A stretch of DNA of 64,000 nt. Source: JACVRN01 sp036403815 (lineage in GTDB: Bacteria > Acidobacteriota > Blastocatellia > Pyrinomonadales > Pyrinomonadaceae). The stretch lies in assembly GCA_036403815.1 (NCBI GenBank), contig DASWQH010000007.1:62001-126000 (forward strand), in the 5' to 3' direction. Shown here piece by piece: positions 22,631-30,675 of this stretch (the first letter of the stretch is position 1; every line of letters starts with the position of its first letter). Position numbers and translations under genes: made by a program. The notes beneath the pieces are model-generated. The model did not search any database and was not told the DNA's origin. It saw only the letters and a list, made by a program, of their open reading frames with translations.

Positions 22631-25144
22631 ATGGCTGAGACACGAGGGAACAATCAGATAGCGGAAGCAGGGAGTGCGGAGCCGCAGCAGCAGCAACAGC
22701 CACAGCCTGCACCACAGGCTGTGCAGGCGACGCCGTTTGAGATTGCCGTGCTTCCTTTGCAGAACACCACGCTCTTTCCTGAGACGGTCGTGCCGCTGGC
22801 GGTAGGGCGCACGCGTTCGATCGCGGCGGTCGAAGCCGCGCTCGCAACTGAAGAGAAGCTGCTGGCCTGCATCAGCGCGCGAAACGAAAACGAGATAGCA
22901 GCGGAGGCGCGGCCAGAAGACCTCTACCGCGTCGGCACGCTCGTCATGATTAAGCGCATGATGCGCACCGATGACCTGCTCAATCTGATCGTGCAGGGCA
23001 CGGAGCGCGTGCGCGTGCTCGAATGGTTGCAGGAAGAACCATTCCTTCGCGCCCGCGTAGAGATTCTTCCGGAATTAAAGGTTGTCAACCCGGATCAGGT
23101 CGAAGCCTTGAGGCGCAACGTGCAGGGCTTGATACAGCAGGCGCTGGCGATGATGCCGCAGGTGCCGCCCGAAGTGCGCTCTATCATTCTTGGCTCAAAC
23201 GACGCCGTTCGCCTGGCATACTTTTTAGGCTCGCTCCTCACCCTCGGCGTAGAGCAAGAGCAGAAGATGCTCGAAGCCGACACGGCTGACGAACTCCTGC
23301 AACTTGCTTACAGCTATCTTTCGCACGAGATAGAGATCATGCAGCTTCGCTCGCGCATTCAGACCGAAGCCCAGGAGGAGATGAACAAGGCGCAACGCGA
23401 TTACATTCTTCGCCAGCAGATGAAGGCCATTCAAAAAGAGCTTGGCGACGACGAGGGCGGCGAGCAGGCCGAGGCCGAGATGATGCGCGAAAGGCTGGCG
23501 GAGGCTGACCTGCCAGACGATGTTCGCAAAGAGGCCGAGCGCGAATTGAAGCGCATGGAGAAACTGCCGCAGGCCGCGCCCGATTATCATGTCATTCGCA
23601 CCTATCTGGAATACATACTGGAGCTGCCGTGGCGAAAATCCAGCGAAGATAAGCTTGATCTGGTTGAAGCCAGACGCATTCTGGATGAAGACCACTACGG
23701 GCTTGAGGATATTAAAGAACGCATACTGGAATTCCTGGCCGTCATCAAACTTCGTCCCGATGCCAAAAGTCCAATCTTGTGTTTCGTAGGCCCGCCGGGC
23801 GTAGGCAAGACATCTTTGGGTCGCTCGATTGCGCGTGCCCTGGGTCGTCAGTTCGAGCGTCTCTCTTTAGGCGGCGTGCGCGATGAAGCGGAGTTGCGCG
23901 GCCATCGACGCACCTACATTGGCGCAATGCCGGGTCGCATCATTCAATCCATACGGCGCGCGGGCGTGAACAATCCGGTGATGATGCTGGACGAGATAGA
24001 CAAGCTCGGCGCGGATTACAGGGGCGACCCTTCGGCGGCGCTCCTTGAAATTCTTGACCCGCAGCAGAACAACACGTTCCGAGACCACTACATTGACCTG
24101 CCGTTCGATCTCTCTAAAGTCTTCTTCATAGCGACGGCGAATCAACTCGCGCCGATTCCGCCTCCGCTTCGAGACCGCATGGAGATCATAGCTTTGGCGG
24201 GCTATTCGGATCAGGAGAAGCTTCACATCGCGCGTCAATATTTAGTGCCGCGACAGGTGACTGAAAACGGTCTCAAGCCGGAGCAGTTCGACATCACGGA
24301 CGCGTCCATTCAGTTAATCGCCGCACGCTATACGCGCGAAGCAGGCGTGCGACAACTGGAGCGCACCATCGGCAGCATCGTGCGCAAGGCCGCGCTCAAG
24401 GTTGCTCAGGGCGAGGCCGAGCGCATCACGGTTGAGGAAAGCGATATTAAGAGTTATCTGGGCGCGCCGCGCTTCTATCCTGAAGAGGCGCGCAAGGAAT
24501 TGCCTGCGGGCGTTGCTACCGGGATGGCATGGACGGAGATGGGCGGCGAAGTGCTCTTCATAGAAGCGACGCTCTTGCCGGGCGGCTCCGGCCTTACTCT
24601 GACCGGACAACTCGGCGAAGTGATGCAGGAGTCCGCACGCGCTGCGCGCAGCTATCTATGGTCGCACGCCTCGGAGTTCGGCATAGAGCCTGAGATGTTC
24701 AAGGGCTACGGCGTTCACCTGCACGTGCCTGCGGGCGCGATTCCGAAGGACGGCCCTTCGGCTGGCGTGACCATCACGGCGGCGCTCGCGTCTCTCTATA
24801 CAGGTCGGCGCGTGCGCCCCGATACGGCCATGACCGGCGAGATAACCCTTTCGGGTCTGGTCTTTCCCGTCGGCGGCATCAAAGAAAAAGTACTCGCCGC
24901 TCATCGCGCAGGCATTCGCCGCATCATTCTCCCCGCGCGCAACGAAGCAGACCTGGAAGACATCCCCGAAGACGTACGAAAGGAACTCGAAGTCGTCCCC
25001 ATCTCCCGCATCAGCGAAATCTCGGACGCCGCCCTCGAAAAACTCGTCGCCTCCCCGCCGCCTCCACCTGTGCCCTCCGCCGACCAATCCCGCGACGGCA
25101 CACGCTCAAACGAGCAGGAGCCGATGCGTGTGCGCGGTACATAA
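22631..25144 (+). CDS. lon: ATP-dependent protease Lon
   Basis: The 837-residue enzyme degrades misfolded and regulatory proteins in the cytoplasm. A Gln/Pro-rich N-terminal tail precedes the substrate-binding domain (FEIAVLPLQNTTLFPETVVPL). The AAA+ domain has Walker A GPPGVGKTSLGRSIARALGR near residue 387, FERLSLGGVRDEAELRGHRR, and Walker B MMLDEIDKLG. The protease domain has PKDGPSAGVTITAALASL with the catalytic Ser near 710, and GGIKEKVLAAHRAG with the catalytic Lys about 42 residues later. The C-terminus adds a Pro-rich tail (PPPPPVPSADQ). It forms a stress pair with the upstream Hsp20 gene and is followed by a nested palindrome element. Confidence 0.96.
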   Translation: MAETRGNNQIAEAGSAEPQQQQQPQPAPQAVQATPFEIAVLPLQNTTLFPETVVPLAVGRTRSIAAVEAALATEEKLLACISARNENEIAAEARPEDLYRVGTLVMIKRMMRTDDLLNLIVQGTERVRVLEWLQEEPFLRARVEILPELKVVNPDQVEALRRNVQGLIQQALAMMPQVPPEVRSIILGSNDAVRLAYFLGSLLTLGVEQEQKMLEADTADELLQLAYSYLSHEIEIMQLRSRIQTEAQEEMNKAQRDYILRQQMKAIQKELGDDEGGEQAEAEMMRERLAEADLPDDVRKEAERELKRMEKLPQAAPDYHVIRTYLEYILELPWRKSSEDKLDLVEARRILDEDHYGLEDIKERILEFLAVIKLRPDAKSPILCFVGPPGVGKTSLGRSIARALGRQFERLSLGGVRDEAELRGHRRTYIGAMPGRIIQSIRRAGVNNPVMMLDEIDKLGADYRGDPSAALLEILDPQQNNTFRDHYIDLPFDLSKVFFIATANQLAPIPPPLRDRMEIIALAGYSDQEKLHIARQYLVPRQVTENGLKPEQFDITDASIQLIAARYTREAGVRQLERTIGSIVRKAALKVAQGEAERITVEESDIKSYLGAPRFYPEEARKELPAGVATGMAWTEMGGEVLFIEATLLPGGSGLTLTGQLGEVMQESARAARSYLWSHASEFGIEPEMFKGYGVHLHVPAGAIPKDGPSAGVTITAALASLYTGRRVRPDTAMTGEITLSGLVFPVGGIKEKVLAAHRAGIRRIILPARNEADLEDIPEDVRKELEVVPISRISEISDAALEKLVASPPPPPVPSADQSRDGTRSNEQEPMRVRGT

Positions 25145-25157
25145 AGCAGAAGGTCGT

Positions 25158-25362
25158 AAGCTCCTGAAAGGGGCGAAAGATTGTAGCCCATGACGTAAGT
25201 CATGGGAGCAAAGCAAGGTTCAAAAATTAGAAGCCCCGGTAGGGGCGAAAGATTCTCAAGGTTGAATTTCTTTCGCCCCCACCGGGGCTTCTCTCTCTTA
25301 TTACCTTTTCATTCCCATGGCGCGCGCCGTGGGCTACAATCTTTCGCCCCTTTCAGGGGCTT
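25158..25362. repeat. Nested palindrome element, GCCCC/GGGGC core family, copy 1
   Basis: Outer arms (AAAGGGGCGAAAGATTGTAG, and CTACAATCTTTCGCCCCTTT at the far end) enclose CCCATGACGTAAGTCATGGG on one side and CCCATGGCGCGCGCCGTGGG on the other. In the middle lies a core hairpin, AAGCCCCGGTAGGGGCGAAA paired with 25269-25292. A second copy is at 42798-43019. Confidence 0.9.
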
Positions 25363-25492
25363 GCGGTAAAAGGTGGCGGCAGCTAGTCTGGAATAAAACA
25401 AATGCGCCCAAATGGGCGTCTTTGCAGGCGGAAAATAGTACGCCTAATATGCGTTAGACATCCTTTGAGAACCGATAGTTAGTTTCCAATTT

Positions 25493-26146
25493 ATGACACG
25501 AATAAAATCTAGAACATTTTTCAAGGAACTCCGAAGCTTACTCTTACATTCAGATTTAAATGTAAGAATTGCACGTTTGGTAGTTCTCTATGAAGATTTA
25601 CGTATCGAAATGTTTGCTATTGCAGCCCCACGGCTATCTACTTTGGATTACACTGATGTGAAATATCGTCGGCTCTATTTCGTGCGACGTGCCGTAGCTA
25701 CATTGGTAGAGTTCAGAGGAGCACTCGTCCGACTTGAACAATGTCCAGATTTTCTCGATATTAAAAACTGATTCGCCCCTGAAGAATTGAATGCATGGAA
25801 TAAAGCGATAGCTTTCTTTGAGCAAAATAAAGATGTCTTCAAAAATGCAAGAGATGACATTGGTGGGCATTTTCTAGAAAGAGCCGCCGATTATGCTCTA
25901 AGGCATATTAAGCCAAAAGCGGTCGCGCAAATTGAGATTACCAGAGAAGCCAATGATGGTACTGGAATTAAATTAAAGTTCGCCGGAGAACTTGCTGCAA
26001 CAGCACTCACGGCTCATAAGGGAACAAGAACAACAGAAGAGTTCATTGAATATTTGATTAAGTTAATCCGAGATGGGTTTGAGAATGCTGTAGTTTCAGT
26101 ACATATCATCTGCGATCATTATTTATTACCTAAAATAGGTGCTTGA
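25493..26146 (+). pseudogene. Cassette-borne gene of unknown function split by an in-frame TGA
   Basis: Two adjacent frames in the same phase read as one protein of about 217 codons. The first half (MTRIKSRTFFKELRSLLLHS to CPDFLDIKN, 92 codons) stops at TGA 25769-25771. Without a shift the frame continues FAPEELNAWNKAIAFFEQNK through ARDDIGGHFLERAADYALRH to the stop at 26146. The YEDLRIEMFAIA and YFVRRAVATLVEF stretches and the NDIGGHF-like ARDDIGGHF suggest one helical domain protein. A C-to-T, G-to-A or similar change from Arg or Trp would explain the stop. It could also be a sequencing error or a real split gene. I see no SECIS-like feature, so selenocysteine is unlikely. It forms cassette 1 and is markedly AT-rich. 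Confidence 0.65.
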
Positions 26147-26171
26147 GAGTTGAGTGTCTCAGCAACCGGAT

Positions 26172-26274
26172 GTCTAACAACTCATTCAACCGGAGCGCGA
26201 ATAGCGCGGCTCTCATCCGCAAGCCGTCGTACCTGATGCGTTATGTGCGCAGCGGGTGATGCCGGGCGTTAGCC
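26172..26274 (+). other. attC-like recombination site
   Basis: The site begins GTCTAACAACTCATTCAACC and ends GATGCCGGGCGTTAGCC, 103 bp. It has RYYYAAC and GTTRRRY core sites at the ends and CCGG-centred L boxes next to them. The middle holds imperfect inverted segments (GAGCGCGAATAGCGCGGCTC), as expected for a foldable attC. Confidence 0.8.
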
Positions 26275-26332
26275 TCCTGCCTGTTCCCCGGTCACAAAGT
26301 TCTGATATGATTCCGGCGTGAGGTGATGACTT

Positions 26333-26560
26333 ATGACCGAAGCATCTTTAATCAATCGCTCTGACAACATTCTTGGTGGCACACCTGTTTTCGCGGGTAC
26401 TCGCGTGCCCGTGCAAACCTTATTCGATTATCTTGAAGAAGGCGACAGCCTCGATGAATTTCTCGATGATTTCCCCGCCGTAAGCAGAGAGCACGCCATA
26501 AAAGTTCTTGAGAAAATGAAGGAAGCGTTCCTGGCGCAAGAATATGAAAGTGCTGCTTGA
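26333..26560 (+). CDS. DUF433 antitoxin (VapB-like)
   Basis: The 75-residue protein contains ILGGTPVFAGTRVPVQTLFDYLEEGDSLDEFLDDF, written here across its winged-helix core, which is the DUF433 signature. This family pairs with DUF5615 PIN-like toxins and is expected to bind both its own promoter and the toxin. The last 17 bases overlap the toxin start, the usual order and coupling for type II modules. The C-terminal helix (REHAIKVLEKMKEAFLAQEY) would be the toxin-neutralising part. It is carried by the second integron cassette, where such modules can stabilise an array. Confidence 0.88.
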   Translation: MTEASLINRSDNILGGTPVFAGTRVPVQTLFDYLEEGDSLDEFLDDFPAVSREHAIKVLEKMKEAFLAQEYESAA

Positions 26561-26867
26561 CGAATGTGTGCCGCGCAAATTAAGGAGAGAGTTAGCGGAG
26601 CATGAAGTCCTCACGGTCACGGAGCGAGGCTGGTCAGGCATACAGAATGGAGAACTCCTGGCGCTAGCCGAAGCAGAATTTGAAGCTTTCCTCACAGTTG
26701 ACCAAAATCTAAAGTACCAGCAAAACCTCAAAGCCTTCGATATTGGGGTCGTTCTCTTAGTGGCGAGAAACAATCGCTTGAAGACGTTGTTGCCATTAAT
26801 GTCTGAAGCCAGGGAGGTATTAGAAAATATTAAAGCAGGTGATTTTATTCGCGTGGGCGGAGGCTAA
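26544..26867 (+). CDS. DUF5615 PIN-like toxin
   Basis: The 107-residue protein begins MKVLLDECVPRKLRREL, with the DUF5615 Asp in LLDE, and continues GIQNGELLALAEAEFEAFLTVDQNLKYQQN, with the second acidic centre FLTVDQN. These are the catalytic acidic residues of PIN-like nucleases, which usually cut RNA. The start overlaps the DUF433 gene by 17 bases. The stop codon lies inside the terminal GGCTAAC core site of the cassette, as is common for cassettes with tightly placed attC sites. Target RNA is unknown. Confidence 0.88.
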   Translation: MKVLLDECVPRKLRRELAEHEVLTVTERGWSGIQNGELLALAEAEFEAFLTVDQNLKYQQNLKAFDIGVVLLVARNNRLKTLLPLMSEAREVLENIKAGDFIRVGGG

Positions 26868-26922
26868 CAACTAATTCAACCGGACGAGACGACAAGTAAA
26901 ACTGCACGACCTATAGAAGAAT

Positions 26923-26969
26923 CAAGAGCCGCATGATAGCAAGTTCTTCACGCTACCATGCGGCTCTTG
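26923..26969. terminator. Hairpin between convergent cassette and cytochrome genes
   Basis: Arms CAAGAGCCGCATGATAGC (26923-26940) and GCTACCATGCGGCTCTTG (26952-26969) with one mismatch-type position, followed by TCTATTT. It could end transcripts from both sides. Confidence 0.65.
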
Positions 26970-27039
26970 TCTATTTAACGCATCCGACCTGACAGGCATA
27001 GGCTTTTGAATGCGGGGCGAGTCGCGGTGTCGCCTGCGT

Positions 27040-28458
27040 TCATAACGTGCGCATGAAGGCGACGAGGTCTTTTTTCTCCTGTGCGGTAAGGTTAATCTCA
27101 AGGACAAGGTTGAAGAATTCTACTGTGTCTTCGAGCGTCAAGAGTCTCCCGTCGTGCAGGTAGGGTGGGGATTCTTTGATGCCGCGCAGGGGGAAGGTTT
27201 TGATGGGGCCTTGTTTGGTAATCATCATGCCGCCTTCCATGCGGGGCTTGTAGAATCGCTCGACCATAAGGTCGTGCATAGTGTTGTCTGTGTAGAAGGG
27301 AGCCGTGTGGCACTCGGAGCATTTGGCTTTGCCGAAGAACAAGTCCTCGCCGCGTGCTTCTTCGGGCGTAGCCTTTCTACGGTCGAGTCGTCCGAAGATA
27401 TTCAGCTTGGGTGCGGGCGGGAAGTCCAGCAGTTCTTGAAACTCTGACATGTCGTGAACCTGCGAGCCGCGATCCAGAATGTTCAGCCCCTTCTTGGTCG
27501 CTATCACCGGGTCGCCGTCAAAGTAAGCGGCGCGTTGCTCGAACTCCGTGAAATCTTCGACCGTCTTGAGCGCCCGTTGCGAGCCGAAGAGGCGCTGGAT
27601 GTTGACGCCGCGCAAACTGGGGGTCTCTATACGACGACGATTCTCCTGCGGTCGTATGTCGCCGACAAGGTGTGCTGCGCCGAGCGTGTGGCCGTTGACG
27701 TGACAGTCGAAGCAGGCCACGCCTATCATGCCGTCCGGCCTTTCTGTCTTGCGGTCTGCCGTCGCGTTGAACTGTTGCTGCGGGAACTGTGTCAACAGCA
27801 GCCGCAGCCCATCCAACTGCTTCGGGTTGAGTATGCCGTTAAATAGGTCGTAAAAGTTTTCCAGCGTGACGAGCTTGCCCTGAGAAACATCGCCTAGGTC
27901 TGGCCTGGTCGTCAGGAAGATGGCGGGCGGAAATTCCGGCAGGAATTGTTCCGGGATGTCGAACTCCATGTCGAACCGTTCCAGCCTTGGCACCGCACGT
28001 ATGTGCATCTGCGGGAAGACCATTCCGCCGACCGCGTGGTTTATATGCGGCAGAGGAAGATACGGGAACAAATCCTTCTCTCGTATCTCTTCGGGCGACA
28101 TGGCCGCCAGTTGCTCCCATGTCACGCCGCGCTTCAAACGCGCCGTAGGGCCGACCGAGATGGGCTTGCCGCGCGACATCTTGACGTTCGGGTCAACGCG
28201 GCGTGTCAGGTCATAACGCGTTTCAAGCAGCCTGCGTGCGGCGGCCATGACACGCGCCCTGTTGGCCTTGTCACGTTTTAAGACGACATCGAAAGGTTCT
28301 TCGACGACAGGCATGAAAGATGAATCTTGTTTGGCTGCGGGGGGCGGATTCTGTGTGCGTGATTGCGCACCCATCTCCGGGCTGAGACAGAGCGTGAGCG
28401 CGAGCACCGAGACGATAGTGAGGATTAAGAGGAGTTTAATCCGTGTTCTAATCTTCAT
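27040..28458 (-). CDS. Di-haem cytochrome c peroxidase-like protein, exported
   Basis: The 472-residue product has a signal peptide (IKLLLILTIVSVLALTLCLS), placing it in the periplasm. Two CxxCH haem-attachment motifs are present: CFDCHVN near residue 247 and CSECHTAPFYTDN near 377. The region GIKESPPYLHDGRLLTLEDTVEFFN is typical of the C-terminal half of CcpA/MauG-type peroxidases. The N-terminal half is long and less conserved. It may reduce hydrogen peroxide or oxidise a protein substrate; the family is diverse. AGGAAGGAG precedes the ATG. A 27-bp near-perfect palindrome lies 21 bases upstream of the start and could be an operator. Confidence 0.85.
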   Translation of the reverse strand: MKIRTRIKLLLILTIVSVLALTLCLSPEMGAQSRTQNPPPAAKQDSSFMPVVEEPFDVVLKRDKANRARVMAAARRLLETRYDLTRRVDPNVKMSRGKPISVGPTARLKRGVTWEQLAAMSPEEIREKDLFPYLPLPHINHAVGGMVFPQMHIRAVPRLERFDMEFDIPEQFLPEFPPAIFLTTRPDLGDVSQGKLVTLENFYDLFNGILNPKQLDGLRLLLTQFPQQQFNATADRKTERPDGMIGVACFDCHVNGHTLGAAHLVGDIRPQENRRRIETPSLRGVNIQRLFGSQRALKTVEDFTEFEQRAAYFDGDPVIATKKGLNILDRGSQVHDMSEFQELLDFPPAPKLNIFGRLDRRKATPEEARGEDLFFGKAKCSECHTAPFYTDNTMHDLMVERFYKPRMEGGMMITKQGPIKTFPLRGIKESPPYLHDGRLLTLEDTVEFFNLVLEINLTAQEKKDLVAFMRTL

Positions 28459-28788
28459 AGCGCTCCTTCCTGTTCAAATCACAGCGCGGGAAGTTCCCGT
28501 GCTGTGTAATACTTACAAGCTACAGAGAAAGACCTCATCGAGTTGCTGTCAATTACTTAAAGAACCCGAGTGTTGTCCTGTTTATCCACAGAGGAAAGCA
28601 ATTGAAAAGAGCTGGAACGATTATGCGTGTAAGCATAGCACAGGATAAGCTCCATTTATATCATCAAGAGCGCACTACGTAATGATGTAAATCCGCTCGT
28701 GGTCTTTTGCCTTCACGTCGAATGATGAGTTAACTTATCCCTACACATTCCAAAGATTATATGGTTCATCTAGTGACGAGGGAATTGG
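28459..28788. other. Divergent intergenic region between cytochrome and antiporter genes
   Basis: Apart from the palindrome at 28480-28506, this 330-bp gap shows no gene or repeat element. It must carry promoters for both divergent genes; none is clear enough to place. Confidence 0.4.
28480..28506. promoter_or_regulatory. Palindromic operator candidate upstream of the cytochrome gene
   Basis: Arms CACAGCGCGGGAA and TTCCCGTGCTGTG (12 of 13 complementary) are separated by one base. Such a tight palindrome suits a dimeric repressor or activator better than an RNA hairpin. No matching regulator gene is adjacent. Confidence 0.5.
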
Positions 28789-30210
28789 ATGAAGCGAAAG
28801 GCTGCGGCCATTTTGACTATCTTCGGTGTCATTGCATTGATAGGGCAGAGGACGCTGGCTGTGGGCGGCGTAGAGGGTGTAGGTGAACCGGGCGCATCGC
28901 ACGGGCTTGCTCCAATGGTGCTGTTGGGTGTGGCCGCTATCCTTGTGATTGCGAAAGTGTGCGGCGGACTTTTTGAGAGGCTCGGCCAGCCTGCCGTGCT
29001 CGGCGAGCTTACAGGCGGCATCGTCGCGGGCAATCTGGTACTGCTGGGCTTTCATGGCGTCGAAGCCCTGAAGACGAACGAGATCATAGCCAGCTTGGCG
29101 GAAATCGGCGTCATCATTCTGCTCTTTGAGGTTGGTCTGGAATCGAATTTGGCTGAGATGCTGGAGGTCGGCTGGTCTTCTCTGATGGTAGCCGTACTCG
29201 GCGTCATCGTTCCGTTCTTTCTGGGCTGGATGGTCGCCGCCTACTTCATTCCACAGGAGGCCAGGCTGGTTCATATCTTCATAGGCGCAACGCTCTGCGC
29301 GACGAGTGTGGGCATCACTGCGCGCGTGCTCAAAGATATGGGACGACTGACAACACGCGAGGCTAGAATCATACTCGGCGCGGCAGTCATTGACGACGTG
29401 CTCGGCCTGCTTATACTGGCCGTCGTGGCCGGAGCAATAAGAGCGCAGGCAGCGGGCGCAGCGCTCGGCGCGTCTGCTGTAATCATCATCGCTGTTAAGG
29501 CCATAGCCTTCCTGTTTGTATCAATCGTGCTGGGGCATTACGTGATGCCATACATACTGCGCGGGCTGGGACGCTTTGAAGGCCAGGGGGTGCTGCTGGC
29601 TATCAGTCTGGCTTTCTGTTTCTTTCTGGCATGGGCTGCGAGCATGGTTGGCCTTGCGCCGATTGTCGGAGCCTTTGCAGCAGGTCTTATCCTTGATGAA
29701 GTCAGCTTTGAGTCCATGCCGAATCATGAAAAGAAAGACCTTGAGCGATTGTTGAATCCTGTGAGCACGCTGCTTGTGCCGATATTTTTCGTACTGATGG
29801 GGTTGAAGGTAGACCTGCGCACATTTCTTCAGCCGCAGCTTCTGGGCTTTGCAGCAGTCCTGACTCTGGCCGCAATTATAGGTAAGCAGATTTGCGCGCT
29901 CGGCGTGCTTGAGCGCGGCACGAATCGTTTAGCAGTCGGCCTTGGAATGATTCCGCGCGGCGAGGTCGGACTGATCTTCGCAGGGCTGGGCGCAACGCTC
30001 ATGCTGCCCGATGCAGCGGGCACAAGCCTCCCTGTCATAGGCCCGGCTACCTTCGGCGTCGTAGTCATAATGGTTATCATGACTACACTGGTGACGCCGC
30101 CCGCGCTCAAGTGGTCGTTGGAGCGCACAAAGAAAACGCAGGATACAGACCCGCCCGCAACTCTTATACGCGAAGTCGGCGAAGACGCCGCCGAGCGCAC
30201 GACTCATTGA
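28789..30210 (+). CDS. Cation:proton antiporter, CPA2 (Kef-type) family
   Basis: The 473-residue membrane protein has an N-terminal signal-like segment and about 12 hydrophobic helices. Family motifs are LGELTGGIVAGNLVL and IGVIILLFEVGLE in the first half, GAAVIDDVLGLLIL with the conserved acidic pair, and FAAGLILDEVSF followed by GMIPRGEVGLIFAGLGATL. No C-terminal RCK/TrkA domain is fused; the tail is short and hydrophilic. It should exchange Na+ or K+ for protons across the inner membrane for pH and ion balance. GAGG upstream supports the ATG. Confidence 0.9.
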   Translation: MKRKAAAILTIFGVIALIGQRTLAVGGVEGVGEPGASHGLAPMVLLGVAAILVIAKVCGGLFERLGQPAVLGELTGGIVAGNLVLLGFHGVEALKTNEIIASLAEIGVIILLFEVGLESNLAEMLEVGWSSLMVAVLGVIVPFFLGWMVAAYFIPQEARLVHIFIGATLCATSVGITARVLKDMGRLTTREARIILGAAVIDDVLGLLILAVVAGAIRAQAAGAALGASAVIIIAVKAIAFLFVSIVLGHYVMPYILRGLGRFEGQGVLLAISLAFCFFLAWAASMVGLAPIVGAFAAGLILDEVSFESMPNHEKKDLERLLNPVSTLLVPIFFVLMGLKVDLRTFLQPQLLGFAAVLTLAAIIGKQICALGVLERGTNRLAVGLGMIPRGEVGLIFAGLGATLMLPDAAGTSLPVIGPATFGVVVIMVIMTTLVTPPALKWSLERTKKTQDTDPPATLIREVGEDAAERTTH

Positions 30211-30247
30211 AATTTTTCAGAGACCTGGAAAGGGAGACAAGACCTAG

Positions 30248-30559
30248 ATGAGCAGTAAAAAAAAGCAGAGCAAAGCGGGGCGAAAGCAGAAGCCCAGAGG
30301 CCAACAGACAGGCTTTGCCGGAAACCCGGATCAGAACCGCGTTGAGTCGGAGAATACTCCAGCCTTGCGTGGTCGTCGCAAAGCCGCCAACAAGATGTTT
30401 GCAGATGAATCCGAACAGCAAGTAGGGAGCGACGCGTCCAAACCAAGCACAAACTCCCCGTCTGTCCCGGCGGCAATCCCCGCCAACACGAAACTCGGCG
30501 AAAGCGGGGGCGAAAGAGCTTTCAAACAGCGACAGGCAAAGACAAAATTAAAAAGGTAA
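30248..30559 (+). CDS. Small Lys/Arg-rich hydrophilic protein, unknown function
   Basis: The 103-residue product is highly charged and probably disordered, with basic ends (MSSKKKQSKAGRKQKPRGQQ; ERAFKQRQAKTKLKR) and a Ser/Pro/Ala-rich middle. GGGAG lies about 12 bases before the ATG. It lacks signal peptide and membrane segments. The composition would suit binding to nucleic acid, but no motif supports a specific function. Its last codons overlap the left arm of an A/T-rich hairpin, so its 3' end may have been shaped by a repeat insertion. Confidence 0.55.
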   Translation: MSSKKKQSKAGRKQKPRGQQTGFAGNPDQNRVESENTPALRGRRKAANKMFADESEQQVGSDASKPSTNSPSVPAAIPANTKLGESGGERAFKQRQAKTKLKR

Positions 30560-30672
30560 AAGTAAAAATGCAAAAGGGATGCGGCAAACCACTTTTACAG
30601 ATAAAGAGCAGAAATAAATCCGTAGCTGTCTTTAGTCCTTATCACTTTTTACTTTTTAATTTTGCCTTCTTT
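30542..30672. repeat. A/T-rich heptad-like hairpin (AAAGTAA units)
   Basis: Left arm AAAATTAAAAAGGTAAAAGT, right arm ACTTTTTACTTTTTAATTTT near 30645-30664, an imperfect complement. It separates the small basic protein gene from the convergent zinc-ribbon CBS gene. Confidence 0.6.
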
Positions 30673-30675
30673 AGC

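Larger units (their letters stand above)
25453..26868 (+). mobile_element. Two integron-type gene cassettes without an integrase nearby (CALIN-like)
   Basis: Cassette 1 starts at the core site GTTAGAC (25453-25459) and its attC begins with GTCTAAC (26172-26178), the exact complement. Cassette 2 starts at GTTAGCC (26268-26274) and ends with GGCTAAC (26862-26868), again the exact complement. Both RYYYAAC sites are followed by AAC(T)(C/A)ATTCAACCGGA. Matching first and last core sites within each cassette is the hallmark of integron cassettes. No tyrosine recombinase of the IntI type is present in the window, and the second attC lacks its right half. The DNA is AT-richer than its surroundings. 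Confidence 0.8.

Noticed and set aside
23225..25203. Several minus-strand frames opposite lon
   Set aside because: They are shadows of a well-supported gene on the plus strand.
25158..25362. Possible CRISPR or phage attachment repeats after lon
   Set aside because: The repeats are inverted, not direct, and the same element is found after the S9A gene at 42798.
25769..25771. TGA read as selenocysteine
   Set aside because: No SECIS-like hairpin directly downstream is evident, the flanks do not resemble a selenoprotein active site, and the gene lies in a decaying cassette context.
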